DNA of 64,000 bases. Source: Pseudoroseomonas aestuarii. Its GTDB lineage: Bacteria > Pseudomonadota > Alphaproteobacteria > Acetobacterales > Acetobacteraceae. Positions 25,261 to 34,061 of this stretch are shown in pieces (within the stretch, counting starts at the first letter, position 1; the number at the start of each line of letters is the position of its first letter). The stretch lies in assembly GCF_042651065.1 (NCBI RefSeq), contig NZ_JBHSCH010000004.1, forward strand, positions 62,001-126,000. Reading direction: 5' to 3'. The position numbers were made by a program, and so were the translations under genes. The notes below the pieces were generated by a model. The model was not told the origin of the DNA. It did no database searches and saw only the letters and a program-made list of their open reading frames with translations.

Positions 25261-26925
25261 TCAGGCCGTCAGCGCCGCCGCGAAGCGGGGCTGCTCCACC
25301 GCCTCCAGCGCCGCGAACAGCACGCCATAGGGCGGCAATGTGGCGGTGTCGCCCTCCCGGCACGCGCCCTGGCCGGTGAAGTCCGGCAGCAGCCGGGCGG
25401 TGCCGAGCCGCGCGTCCTGGAAGGATTGCGGCGTGTCGGAGAGGTTCAGCACGACCAGGATGTGCTGCCCGCCATACTCCCGCACCATGCCCACCAGCGG
25501 CGCGCCGAGGTCGAGCGGCCGCAGCCCGCCGCGCGCCAGCGCCGGGTAGGCCCGCCGCATGCCGAGCGCGCGGCGCCACACCTGAAGCAGGCTGTCATCG
25601 TCCAGCTCCTGCCGGTCCACCGCCAGGGGGTGGTGGGCCTCCGGCACCGGCAGCCAGGGCTCGGCGCTGCTGAAGCCGGCATGCGGCGCCCCGGCCTGCC
25701 AGGGCATCGGCGTGCGGCTGCCGTCGCGGCCGCGAAATTCCGGCCAGTAGGTCAGGCCGAACGGGTCGCGGATCTGCTCGAAGCTCAGCACCGCCTCCGG
25801 CAGGCCCAGCTCCTCGCCCTGGTAGAGGCAGAGGCTGCCGCGCAGCGAGACCATCAGCGCCGCCAGCAGCCGGGCGAAGCGCGGGTCGGGCGGCGCATCG
25901 CGCCCCGCCGGGTTCCAGCGGGTCACGGCCCGCTCCGCGTCGTGGTTGGAGAAGGACCAGCAGGGCCAGCCATCCGCCTCCCGCCCCGCCTCGGCCAGCA
26001 GGTCGCGCACCGTGGCGTGGTCGAAGCCACCGCGCAGGGGCCGCAGGGTGTAGGCCATGTGCAGCAGGTCCTGCCCGGCGCTGTAGCGGCGGACCCGGTC
26101 GAAGGCACCGTCCTGGCTCGACACCTCGCCCAGCGTCGCGGTGCCCGGATACCGGTCGGTCAGCGCGCGGATGCGGCGCAGGATGTCGAACAGCTCCGGC
26201 TGGATCATATCGTGCCGGTGTTCCTGCAGGGCGAACAGCTTGGCCGGCACCTGCCCGTCGGCGGCGGGGCGCGGCGGGTTGCTGCGCAGCGCCGGGTCGT
26301 GCGCCAGGAAGTCGATCGCATCGAGGCGGAAGCCGTCGACGCCCCGCTGGAGCCAGAACTCGCCCACCGCCAGCACGGCCTCCAGCGCCGCCGGGTTGTG
26401 CAGGTTCAGGCTGGGCTGGCTGGAGAGGAAGTGGTGCAGGTAGTACTGCCGCCGGCGCGGCTCCCAGGTCCAGGCGGCGCCGCCGAAGACGCTGAGCCAG
26501 TTGTTGGGCGGCGTGCCGTCGGGGCTCGGATCGGCCCAGACATACCACTCCGCCTCCGGCGCCTGGCGGCTGGCGCGGCTGCGCTGGAACCAGGGGTGCC
26601 GGTCGGAGGTATGGCCGCCCACCAGGTCAACCAGCACCTTCAGCCCGGCGGCATGGGCGGCGCGCAGCAGCCGGTCGAAATCCTCCAGCGTGCCGAATTG
26701 CGGATCGACGGCCAGGTGGTCCGACACGTCATAGCCGAAATCCCGCCCGGGCGAGGCGTAGAAGGGGCAGATCCAGATGGCATCGACCCCGAGGCCGGCG
26801 ATGTGGTCGAGCCTGGCCTCGATGCCGCGCAGGTCACCGATGCCGTCTCCGTTGCTGTCCGCGAAGCTACGTGGGTAGACTTGGTAGAGTACGGCGCCGC
26901 GCCACCATTCCGCTCCCGCAACCAT
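25261..26925 (-). CDS. Alpha-glucosidase / GH13 family glycoside hydrolase
   Basis: A 554-residue enzyme of the oligo-1,6-glucosidase group. 'WWRGAVLYQVYPRSFADSNG' is the classic opening. The nucleophile is D202 (GFRLDAIDF), the acid/base E266 (ATLGEVSSQ) and the third carboxylate D328 (SFSNHDAER). One oddity is region I, which reads 'LVDLVGGHTSD' where the family normally has an Asn before the His. It hydrolyses alpha-glucosidic bonds; exact linkage is unknown. The start at 26925 follows GGGAGA. It is isolated from other sugar genes. Confidence 0.9.
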   Translation of the reverse strand: MVAGAEWWRGAVLYQVYPRSFADSNGDGIGDLRGIEARLDHIAGLGVDAIWICPFYASPGRDFGYDVSDHLAVDPQFGTLEDFDRLLRAAHAAGLKVLVDLVGGHTSDRHPWFQRSRASRQAPEAEWYVWADPSPDGTPPNNWLSVFGGAAWTWEPRRRQYYLHHFLSSQPSLNLHNPAALEAVLAVGEFWLQRGVDGFRLDAIDFLAHDPALRSNPPRPAADGQVPAKLFALQEHRHDMIQPELFDILRRIRALTDRYPGTATLGEVSSQDGAFDRVRRYSAGQDLLHMAYTLRPLRGGFDHATVRDLLAEAGREADGWPCWSFSNHDAERAVTRWNPAGRDAPPDPRFARLLAALMVSLRGSLCLYQGEELGLPEAVLSFEQIRDPFGLTYWPEFRGRDGSRTPMPWQAGAPHAGFSSAEPWLPVPEAHHPLAVDRQELDDDSLLQVWRRALGMRRAYPALARGGLRPLDLGAPLVGMVREYGGQHILVVLNLSDTPQSFQDARLGTARLLPDFTGQGACREGDTATLPPYGVLFAALEAVEQPRFAAALTA

Positions 26926-27329
26926 CGCACCATCTCCCTGATTATTCCGCTCTAGGCTTGGGCCGCCGGTGGGGCCAAGGCGATGGTCGCGATTTCGTGA
27001 TGTCAACTCAATGACAAAAACCTGCTCTTCGTGGCTTTAGGAAGGGGCGTGGGATTTTCGGCACAGTGGAAGCGGCTTATGCAACCATAAGTATATTTTA
27101 CACGCCGCAATGATCGTGACCGAAATCCGGAGCAAGGCGCTCCTCGGAAGAGAGTTCAGGGGTAAACCATCGAAAATTATCGATTCTCCTTCCGAGCCCT
27201 TTGTTGAGGCACCCCGCCAAACCTAAAAATCAACAATTGCATATTTTTGGGACGACCTCCAATCTGCCGTGCCTACATGCCTGCGACCCGCTACGGTTGT
27301 GGGGCTCGGCGAACTTCATGAGGCTCAGC
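26926..27329. other. AT-rich divergent intergenic region
   Basis: These 404 bp separate the glucosidase and the sensor kinase. The part from about 26995 to 27290 is distinctly AT-rich and without coding features, so it holds the promoters. A short dyad ATCGA-N6-TCGAT lies at 27169-27184. No clear -35/-10 pair or known operator was recognised. Confidence 0.4.
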
Positions 27330-28514
27330 ATGACAAAGGAGCGGGAGGCGGCGCGGGACCATCGCATGGATCATTCCTCCCTTGCCCCGGACTGCAGCAG
27401 GGCGACCTCAGGCGCCCTGCTGCAGTCCGGGGGTGCCTGGCCTGACATGGCCGCGCTGGACCGCATTCTGGGGCTGGTCCTGGATGGCGCCGGCGCCGAC
27501 GCGGCCATGCTGTTTCTGTCCGAAGCGCCGGGTGCACGCTCCAGGCATTGCCGGGCCACCTCCGGCCTCGCGGCCGCCGAGCTCGATGCGGTGCTGAAGA
27601 TGCTGCAGGGGCGGCCGCTGCCGGTCGTGCTGCCGGTCCATGGCGGGGGAAGCGGCGCAGGGGCGGCCGGCCGTGCCGGCGGCACCTGCGCCGCCGTGGC
27701 GGTGCGCGAGCCGGATGGCGCGCAGCGCGGCATCCTGGCCGTTCTGAGCTCCAAGGGGCACCAGCAGGCGCCGGGCGTGGGGGAGCTGCGCCGCCTCCAG
27801 GCGGTGGCCGACCTGCTGGGCAGCGAGCTGGCCCTGCGGCGCGAGCTGGCCGAGACGCGGCAGGTGGCGGAGGCGCTGAAGGCCCGCTTCGAACGGTCGC
27901 AGCAGGATCAGGAGGGGCTGGTGCGGGCGATCGACCACCGCATCCGCAACGGCCTGCAGATGGTGAACGATATGCTGTCCCTCCAGGCCCTTTCGCTGGG
28001 GGACACGGCGGCGGCGGCCCGGCTGGACGCCGCCGCCGGCCGGGTGCAGGCCGTGGCCGAGGCGCATGCCCATCTTCAGCGCCGCCCGGCGACAGGCCAG
28101 GTTTCCGTCCGCGACTACGTGGCGCTGCTGCTGCGCCGCCTGCAGGAGTGCAGGCCGGAGCCGGGGCGCACCCTGACGCTGCAGCCGGCGCCGGACCTGG
28201 CGATCAGCGCGCTGGATGCCCCGCGCATCGGCATCATCGCCTGGGAGTTGCTCGCCAACGCGCTGCGGCATGGCCGCGGCCATGTGGAGATTGCGCTTCA
28301 GCCCCTGCCGGAGGCCAGCCAGCTGCGCATCATCGTGCGCGATGAAGGGCCGGGACCGGATGCCGCCACGGTCGCGGCGGCCAGCAGGCGCGGCAGCCAG
28401 GGCTCGGGGCTGGGGCTGATCCGGCTGATCGCGGGCGGCAACGCCGCGAATGTCGACCCCGGCCCGCCCCCCGGAGTCGCCATCACCGTGAGCCTGCGCC
28501 GCCCGGCGGGCTGA
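27330..28514 (+). CDS. Sensor histidine kinase, HWE/HisKA_2 type with N-terminal GAF-like region
   Basis: A soluble 394-residue kinase. About residues 35-170 look like a GAF-type sensor; then comes the dimerisation domain with the phospho-accepting H204 in 'RAIDHRIRNGLQMVNDMLSL', and an ATPase domain with 'GIIAWELLANALRHG', 'VRDEGPGPD' and 'GSGLGLIRL'. There are no membrane segments, so it senses a cytoplasmic signal. Kinases of this family often feed the general stress response or light signalling (family knowledge). ATG at 27330 is chosen for the GAGG six bases upstream. A perfect 20-bp inverted repeat lies in its first codons. The 3' end overlaps the convergent glycosyltransferase gene by 32 bp. 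Confidence 0.85.
   Translation: MTKEREAARDHRMDHSSLAPDCSRATSGALLQSGGAWPDMAALDRILGLVLDGAGADAAMLFLSEAPGARSRHCRATSGLAAAELDAVLKMLQGRPLPVVLPVHGGGSGAGAAGRAGGTCAAVAVREPDGAQRGILAVLSSKGHQQAPGVGELRRLQAVADLLGSELALRRELAETRQVAEALKARFERSQQDQEGLVRAIDHRIRNGLQMVNDMLSLQALSLGDTAAAARLDAAAGRVQAVAEAHAHLQRRPATGQVSVRDYVALLLRRLQECRPEPGRTLTLQPAPDLAISALDAPRIGIIAWELLANALRHGRGHVEIALQPLPEASQLRIIVRDEGPGPDAATVAAASRRGSQGSGLGLIRLIAGGNAANVDPGPPPGVAITVSLRRPAG
27385..27432. repeat. Perfect 20-bp inverted repeat inside the kinase reading frame
   Basis: Arm 27385-27404 (CCCCGGACTGCAGCAGGGCG) is the exact reverse complement of 27413-27432, with an 8-base loop. In mRNA this would be a very stable hairpin 55 bases after the chosen start codon. 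It lies in codons for the weakly conserved N-terminus; if the true start is ATG 27447 it would be in the leader. Confidence 0.9.
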
Positions 28515-29457
28515 TTCCCGGCAGGCTGGCCGGGGCCGCCATGCCGGGCGGCATCAGCAGCCAGACGCGCAGCACCGCATCTTCCGCGGCTCCCTGCCTG
28601 TAGAGGCCGGCCCGGCGCAGCCGGCGCAGCCGCTCCCGCCGCGGCAGGGTGAGCAGCGGCGCCACCAGGGCCAGAGTCTCCCGGGCCTCGGCGGTGAGCA
28701 GCGGGGCGGCCGGCCGCAGGCGCTCCAGATGTCCGCTGAACACCGCCAGGAACCGCTCCGGCCCGCGCGTGAACGCCGCCAGGCCACGCCGCAGCAGGGA
28801 TGGCTGGGTTCCCACCGCATTCGCGCCGTGCTGGCGGTAGAGCAGGCCCGGCTCGGGATCGAACCGCATCGCTCCGCCCGCACCGCTGACCAGCAGGTAG
28901 CACCACCAGTCATGCATCGTGCCGGGCGGCGGCGGCGGCGCCGCCAGCACCAGCCGGCGCGCGGCATCGTTCAGCACCAGGGTGCAGCCCGTCACCACAT
29001 TCTGCACCAGCGCGTTGCGGAAGCCGAGCGGACGGCGCGGCAGCGGCGAGAGGCCGGTCGGCCGCAGCGCTGCGTCCACAAGCTGCTGACGGCTGCAGTA
29101 GAGCGCCGGCCGTGCTTCCGGCATCTCGGCGAGCGCCGCCTGGGCCCGCGCCAGCTTGCCCGGCAGCCAGACGTCGTCCTGGTCGCAGAAGGCATAGTGG
29201 CCGCCCTCCGGCGCCGCGGCGAGCAGGCGCATGAAGCTGCCCATGGCGCCGGCACGCCCTGGCGGCGTCACCGCCTCGGCGGCGCGGCCGGTGCGGCGGG
29301 CGAATGCCTCCAGCAGCGCCGGCGTGCCATCGGTGGAGCCATCGTCGCGCCACAGCAGGCTCCATGCCGCCTCCCGCTGCGACACCAGGCTGTCGAGCTG
29401 CTCTGGCAGGTAGCGCGCGCCATTGTAGGTGGCGAGCAGGACATGCAGGGGTGGCAT
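28483..29457 (-). CDS. Glycosyltransferase family 2 protein (rhamnosyltransferase-like)
   Basis: A 324-residue cytoplasmic GT-A enzyme. 'PLHVLLATYNGARYLPEQLD' is the nucleotide-sugar fold start, 'LLWRDDGSTDGTPALLEAF' the first acidic motif, and 'HYAFCDQDDVWLPGKLARA' the metal-binding DxD. 'PGTMHDWWCYLL' is the acceptor-side motif typical of rhamnosyl-type GT2 proteins. It starts 5 bp after the stop of the double-domain glycosyltransferase gene, so both are translated from one mRNA and likely act on one glycan. Confidence 0.88.
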   Translation of the reverse strand: MPPLHVLLATYNGARYLPEQLDSLVSQREAAWSLLWRDDGSTDGTPALLEAFARRTGRAAEAVTPPGRAGAMGSFMRLLAAAPEGGHYAFCDQDDVWLPGKLARAQAALAEMPEARPALYCSRQQLVDAALRPTGLSPLPRRPLGFRNALVQNVVTGCTLVLNDAARRLVLAAPPPPPGTMHDWWCYLLVSGAGGAMRFDPEPGLLYRQHGANAVGTQPSLLRRGLAAFTRGPERFLAVFSGHLERLRPAAPLLTAEARETLALVAPLLTLPRRERLRRLRRAGLYRQGAAEDAVLRVWLLMPPGMAAPASLPGISPPGGAGSR

Positions 29458-29462
29458 CCGCT

Positions 29463-31361
29463 TCAGCCGGCGCTGACCGCGAGGCGCGGCCTGGGGAGAA
29501 TGGGTGGCTCTCCCTCCGCCAGCGGCAGCAGCGGGCTGAAGAAGGCTTCCTCCCCCAGCCGCCGCCCCCAGCGCGTGCGCAGCCAGGACAGGGCCTCGGC
29601 CTGCCCGGTGCGGTCCACCCGCCTGTCCTCCCCTTCTTGCCGGAGGCGCGCGAACGGCGTCCACAGCACCCGCAGCCCGGCGGCGCGCAGCTTGAGGCAG
29701 AGATCCAGGTCCGACCAGCAGGGCAGCGGCGCAAGGCCGCCGACGGCCTCGAAGCTGGCCTTGCGCACCGCCAGGCAGGCGCCGCTGACGGCCGAGACAT
29801 CGCGCGGGAGCCGCAGATGGCCGGCATAGCCGGACTCGTTCTCCACCGCCCGGCCGAGCGCGGGCCAGCTCCTGGCGGGCGTCACGCCGTCGAGCACATA
29901 GCCCGCGTGGCGGATCCGCCGCCCCGGCCCCAGCAGCATGGCGCCGACGGCGCCAATCTCCGGGCGCAGCGCCTGGGCCACGAGCTCGCGCAGCCAGCCC
30001 TCGCCGGCTGGCGTGACCCCCGGCTCCAGCAGCACCAGCACCTCGCCCCGCGCCTGTGCGACCGCGGCGTTGAGCAGCGCCGCCCGCCCCGCTCCGGCCT
30101 GGCCCGGCAGCAACCGCAACCGCGCATCCGCAACGGCCGGCGCCGTGCCGCCCGGCCAGGTCAGCAGCAGCTCCGCCGGGGCATGCCCGGCCATCTCCAG
30201 CAGCGAAAGGAAGTCCTCCGGCGCGGCCGGGGCGGCGGGCAGTGCCAGGACCAGGCTGGCCATCGGGTGCGGCTGCGGCATGACGTGGCGCACGCGCGAC
30301 CAGCCGGGCAGGTCGCCTTGCGGGGTGACGCTGGCGCCGGGGAGGCCACTCTGCTCCAGGTGCTCGACCACCGCCCGGCGCCCTGCGGCCGCGCAGCGAT
30401 CCAGCGCCCCCTCCGAGAAGGAGGCCGCCTCCGCGCCCTGCCGCCAGTGGTAGAGGATGGCCGGGATATGGCGCACCCGCTCCACCCCCGCCGCCGCCAC
30501 GGTCCGCAGCGCGAGGTCCCAGTCCTGGCTGCCCTCCAGCCCCTCCCGCAGCCCGCCCAGCCGGAGGAGCAGCTCCCGCCGGTAGACGCCGAGATGGCTG
30601 ACCAGGTTCTGCCCCAGCAGCAGCTCCGGATTCCAGCCGGGCTTGAAATAGGGGCCATAGCGCCGGCCCTGCCCGTCCACCTTGTCCTCGTCCGAGAAGA
30701 ACAGGTCGGCCTCCGGGCAGGCGCGGATGTGCTGCGCCACCACGAACAGCGCCTGGGGCGGCAACAGGTCGTCATGGTCCATCAGCGCCACGAACTCGCC
30801 GCGCGCCAGTTCCAGGGCGGAGTTGCTGGCGGCGCTGATATGGCCGTTGCGGCTCCGGCGCACGGTGCGGATGCGCGGGTCCGACGCCGCCGCCTCGGCG
30901 AGCACCGCCTGCACATGGGGCGCGGGCGAGGCGTCGTCGGCGATGCACATCTCCCAGTGCGGGTAGGCCTGCGCCCGCACGGAGGCGATGGCGGCCCGCA
31001 GGAAGGGCTCCGGCGTGTTGTAGACCGGCATCACCACCGAGATCAGCGGCGGGTCCGGCATGGCCTGGGCGGCGCTGGCCATGGCCGCCAGGGCTTCCGG
31101 GCACGGCGTGTCGTGCTCGGCCACCCAGCGCTGGTAGGCGGCGGGCGAAGGGCCCCAGCAGCGCCCGCCCATGCGCGTCATCAGCTGCGCCATGCCCGGC
31201 AGATAGGGCGCGGAATCCAGCATCAGGCGCCGGAGTGGGTTGAGGATACGCGGATGACGCCGCAGCCAGCTCCGCAGCCGGCCGGCGATGTCCGCGGAAG
31301 GGCGGCCTGGAACCAGCGGCAGAACCGGCCCCGAACCCGTGTCTTGTCGTGTTTGCACCAT
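29463..31361 (-). CDS. Glycosyltransferase with two GT2 domains
   Basis: A 632-residue protein. The first GT-A domain (about 105-330) has 'LISVVMPVYNTPEPFLRAAI', 'MCIADDASP' and 'EFVALMDHDDLLPPQALFVV'. The second (about 370-600) is degenerate at its start but retains 'VSGACLAVRKASFEAVGGL' and 'CWSDLDLCLKLRAAGLRVLW'. Such double-domain enzymes make surface polysaccharides or O-antigen. It is first of a two-gene minus-strand operon with promoter in the gap at 31362-31719. Confidence 0.88.
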   Translation of the reverse strand: MVQTRQDTGSGPVLPLVPGRPSADIAGRLRSWLRRHPRILNPLRRLMLDSAPYLPGMAQLMTRMGGRCWGPSPAAYQRWVAEHDTPCPEALAAMASAAQAMPDPPLISVVMPVYNTPEPFLRAAIASVRAQAYPHWEMCIADDASPAPHVQAVLAEAAASDPRIRTVRRSRNGHISAASNSALELARGEFVALMDHDDLLPPQALFVVAQHIRACPEADLFFSDEDKVDGQGRRYGPYFKPGWNPELLLGQNLVSHLGVYRRELLLRLGGLREGLEGSQDWDLALRTVAAAGVERVRHIPAILYHWRQGAEAASFSEGALDRCAAAGRRAVVEHLEQSGLPGASVTPQGDLPGWSRVRHVMPQPHPMASLVLALPAAPAAPEDFLSLLEMAGHAPAELLLTWPGGTAPAVADARLRLLPGQAGAGRAALLNAAVAQARGEVLVLLEPGVTPAGEGWLRELVAQALRPEIGAVGAMLLGPGRRIRHAGYVLDGVTPARSWPALGRAVENESGYAGHLRLPRDVSAVSGACLAVRKASFEAVGGLAPLPCWSDLDLCLKLRAAGLRVLWTPFARLRQEGEDRRVDRTGQAEALSWLRTRWGRRLGEEAFFSPLLPLAEGEPPILPRPRLAVSAG

Positions 31362-31719
31362 GCGATCGGCCGGTTATGGCAAGCGCCCCCGAGCGACGCA
31401 AATCATCTGCGCGACAGCGGAGGCCAGGAGCAGGACCACGTTTCTCCGGATATCCTGACATATTACGAAATATTTCGCTTTTTTTGGGCGTTAACCCGAT
31501 ATTTTTCAGGTCGCCGGCTGCTGGCCTCTCCGTCGCGCCCCTGCCGACCCGCCAGCCCGTTGCATCCGCCGGAAATCAGGTGGACGTGGCCCGTCGCCGT
31601 CTGGCGGCCACTTGACCAAGTGGTGACGGGTCCCAACGCATAAACAAGGCAACCGAGGCTGGAGGATCACCCCTGATGTTCGCCCGCACCCCGCCCCGTC
31701 GCCTTGCGGCCGGCACCTG
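31362..31719. other. Divergent intergenic region with AT-rich core
   Basis: The 358 bp between the glycosyltransferase and debranching genes contain an AT-rich block at about 31455-31510 that probably holds promoters for both sides. The right part contains a 16-bp dyad at 31608 and a short leader ORF at 31676, described separately. Confidence 0.5.
31608..31623. promoter_or_regulatory. 16-bp dyad, candidate operator
   Basis: CCACTTG-AC-CAAGTGG is a perfect 7-bp inverted repeat with a 2-bp centre, 112 bp before the debranching gene and 53 bp before the leader ORF's ribosome site. Its size and symmetry fit a binding site for a dimeric regulator; which one is not known. Confidence 0.45.
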
Positions 31720-31720
31720 A
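31676..31720 (+). CDS. Candidate 14-residue leader peptide ahead of the debranching gene
   Basis: ATG at 31676 reads MFARTPPRRLAAGT and ends with a TGA whose A is the A of the downstream ATG (TGATG). It is preceded by GGCTGGAGGATC, a strong ribosome site. By contrast, the 730-residue gene at 31720 has no ribosome site of its own. The layout implies that translation of the big gene depends on the leader by reinitiation. The peptide is too short to have a function predicted; it has three Arg and two Pro codons. Confidence 0.5.
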   Translation: MFARTPPRRLAAGT

Positions 31721-33912
31721 TGGACCGCCCCATAGACATCTCCGCTCCCGGCGCACCCCATCCGGATGACGATGGCTTCCCCGTCGCGGCCACGGCCTCG
31801 TTGCAGGAAGGGCGCTCCACCACCCTGAAGCATGGCGACACCTTCGCCCTTTTCGACCATGCGGGCGACCTCGGCGGCGGCCCGGAAGGCCTCTACCACG
31901 ACGACACGCGCCACCTGTCGCACCTCTCGCTGTGGCTGAACGGCGCACGGCCGCTGCTGCTGAGCGCCGCCGTGCAGGACGACAACGCCGCCCTCACCTG
32001 CGACCTGACGAACCCCGACCTGCCCGCCGGCGGCGAGCTGGAGGCGGTGCCGAACGACCTCCTGCACCTGCGCCGCAGCCGTTTCCTCTGGAAGGGGGCC
32101 TGCCACGAGCGCCTGTCGCTGCGGAATTTCGACGACCGTCCGCACCGCCTGCGGCTGGAGCTCCGCTTCGCCGCCGATTTCGCCGACCTGTTCGAGGCAC
32201 GCGGCGCCCGGCGCGAGCGCCGTGGCACACTGCACGCGCCCCTGCAGGAGCGGGACCACGTCACCCTCTCCTACACCGGGCTGGATGCCCAGCGGCGCCA
32301 GACCGTGCTGCGCTTCGATCCCGCACCCAGCCGCCTGGAGGCGCAGCGGGCCATCTACGAGCTCACCCTGCCGCCGCGCACCCGGCAGGCGGTGTTCATC
32401 GAAATCGGCTGCAACCGCGAACCGGCGCCCTGCACGGCGCGGCAGGCCTTCGGCCTGGCGCTGCGCGAGGCGCGGCGGGCGCAGCGGCGCGACGCCACGC
32501 TGCGGGCCGGCCTCGACAGCAGCAACGACATCTTCAACGAGACGATGCGCCGCGCCGCGGCCGATCTCAGCATGCTGGTGACCGAGACGCCGGAGGGCCC
32601 ATACCCCTATGCCGGCATCCCCTGGTACAGCACCGCCTTCGGGCGGGACGCGCTGATCGCCGCCTGGCACACCCTCTGGTACAGCCCCGCCCTGGCCTGC
32701 GGCGTGCTCCGCTTCCTGGCCGCCCATCAGGCGACGGAGGAAGACCCGGCGACCGATGCCGAGCCCGGCAAGATCCTGCATGAGACGCGGCAGGGCGAGA
32801 TGGCGCTGCTCGGCGAGGTGCCGTTCCGCCGCTACTATGGCAGCGCCGACGCCACCCCGCTCTTCGTCATGCTGGCCGGCGCCTATCTCGACCGAACCGG
32901 CGACCTGGCCACGCTGCGCGTCCTGCGGCCGAACATCGAGGCGGCGCTGGGCTGGATCGACCGGCACGGCGACACGGACGGGGACGGCTTCGTCGAATAC
33001 AGCCGCAAGCGGCCGGACGGGCTGCTGAACCAGGGCTGGAAGGACAGCCACGACGCCATCTTCCACGCCGATGGCCGGCTGGCGGAGGGGCCGATCGCGC
33101 TGGTGGAGCTGCAGGCCTATGTCTATGGCGCCTGGCGCGCCGCCGCCCGCATCTTCCGCCGCCTGGGCGACCCGCTCGCCGCCGAGGCACTGGACCGCCG
33201 CGCCGACGCGCTGCGCCTGGCCTTCGACGCCCGCTTCTGGGACGAGGAACTGGGCACCTACATCCTGGCGCTGGACGGGCGGAAGCAGCCCTGCCGGGTG
33301 CGCAGCTCCAATGCCGGGCACGCGCTGTTCGCCGGCATCGCCCTGCCGGAGCGCGCGGCGCGGGTGGCGCACACGCTGCTGGAGCCGGATTCCTTCTCCG
33401 GCTGGGGCATCCGCACCATCGCCGCCGGCCAGTCGCGCTACAACCCGATGAGCTACCACAACGGTTCCGTCTGGCCGCACGACAACGCGCTGGTGGCCGA
33501 GGGGCTGGCCCGCTACGGCTTCCGGCGGCAGGCGGCGAAGGTGTTCTCCGCCCTGTTCGACGCCGCCACCTATGTGGAGCTGCGCCGCCTGCCGGAGCTG
33601 TTCTGCGGCTTCCCGCGCCGCCGCGGCCAGGGGCCGACGCTCTACCCGGTGGCCTGCGCGCCGCAGGCCTGGGCGGCCACGGCACCCTTCGCCCTGCTGG
33701 GTGCCTGCCTGGGGCTCGGATTCGACGCCGAAGCCCACTGCATCCGCTTCGACCAGCCGGTGCTGCCGCGCTTCCTGGAAAGGCTGACCCTGCGCAGCCT
33801 CCGCCTGGGAGAAGGCCATCTGGACATCGCCTTCCACCGCGCGGGGGAGGAGGTGGGAATGCAGGTGCTGCACCGCTCCGGCGGGCTGCAGGCGGTGCTC
33901 CGCAGCGGCTGA
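31720..33912 (+). CDS. Amylo-alpha-1,6-glucosidase (glycogen-debranching-type) protein
   Basis: A 730-residue protein. The N-terminal beta domain (about 25-250; 'LKHGDTFALFDHAGDLGGG', 'GLYHDDTRHLSHLSLWLNG') is the trehalose/glycogen debranching N-domain, and the C-terminal part is an (alpha/alpha)6 barrel with 'GIPWYSTAFGRDALIAAW', 'LLNQGWKDSHDAIFHADG' and 'YHNGSVWPHDNALVAEGL'. These are typical of bacterial amylo-alpha-1,6-glucosidases/GH63-like enzymes often tied to trehalose or compatible-solute metabolism. The real substrate is not established. No glycogen genes lie nearby. Confidence 0.87.
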   Translation: MDRPIDISAPGAPHPDDDGFPVAATASLQEGRSTTLKHGDTFALFDHAGDLGGGPEGLYHDDTRHLSHLSLWLNGARPLLLSAAVQDDNAALTCDLTNPDLPAGGELEAVPNDLLHLRRSRFLWKGACHERLSLRNFDDRPHRLRLELRFAADFADLFEARGARRERRGTLHAPLQERDHVTLSYTGLDAQRRQTVLRFDPAPSRLEAQRAIYELTLPPRTRQAVFIEIGCNREPAPCTARQAFGLALREARRAQRRDATLRAGLDSSNDIFNETMRRAAADLSMLVTETPEGPYPYAGIPWYSTAFGRDALIAAWHTLWYSPALACGVLRFLAAHQATEEDPATDAEPGKILHETRQGEMALLGEVPFRRYYGSADATPLFVMLAGAYLDRTGDLATLRVLRPNIEAALGWIDRHGDTDGDGFVEYSRKRPDGLLNQGWKDSHDAIFHADGRLAEGPIALVELQAYVYGAWRAAARIFRRLGDPLAAEALDRRADALRLAFDARFWDEELGTYILALDGRKQPCRVRSSNAGHALFAGIALPERAARVAHTLLEPDSFSGWGIRTIAAGQSRYNPMSYHNGSVWPHDNALVAEGLARYGFRRQAAKVFSALFDAATYVELRRLPELFCGFPRRRGQGPTLYPVACAPQAWAATAPFALLGACLGLGFDAEAHCIRFDQPVLPRFLERLTLRSLRLGEGHLDIAFHRAGEEVGMQVLHRSGGLQAVLRSG

Positions 33913-33969
33913 AGCCAGGCCGCGCGGGCCGGGCCGGCCTCGTCGAGCGGGGCCGGCCGTTGCCGTCGA

Positions 33970-33998
33970 GTGTCACGACACTGCCATAACCCTGTCAT
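33970..33998 (+). promoter_or_regulatory. Tandem PhoB box (three half-sites)
   Basis: Three direct repeats at exact 11-bp spacing: GTGTCAC (33970), CTGCCAT (33981) and CTGTCAT (33992), with 4-bp spacers GACA and AACC. The Pho box consensus is two CTGTCAT half-sites 11 bp apart, so the last two are a nearly perfect box (13 of 14). It is 64 bp ahead of the hydrolase start, where PhoB would replace a -35 element. This makes the following six-gene operon a probable phosphate-starvation operon. Confidence 0.82.
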
Positions 33999-34061
33999 CC
34001 GCCCGTCGCGGCACACAGCCTAAGCGCTCCGCCCGAAGAGTATGACGGGACGGATTGCCGC

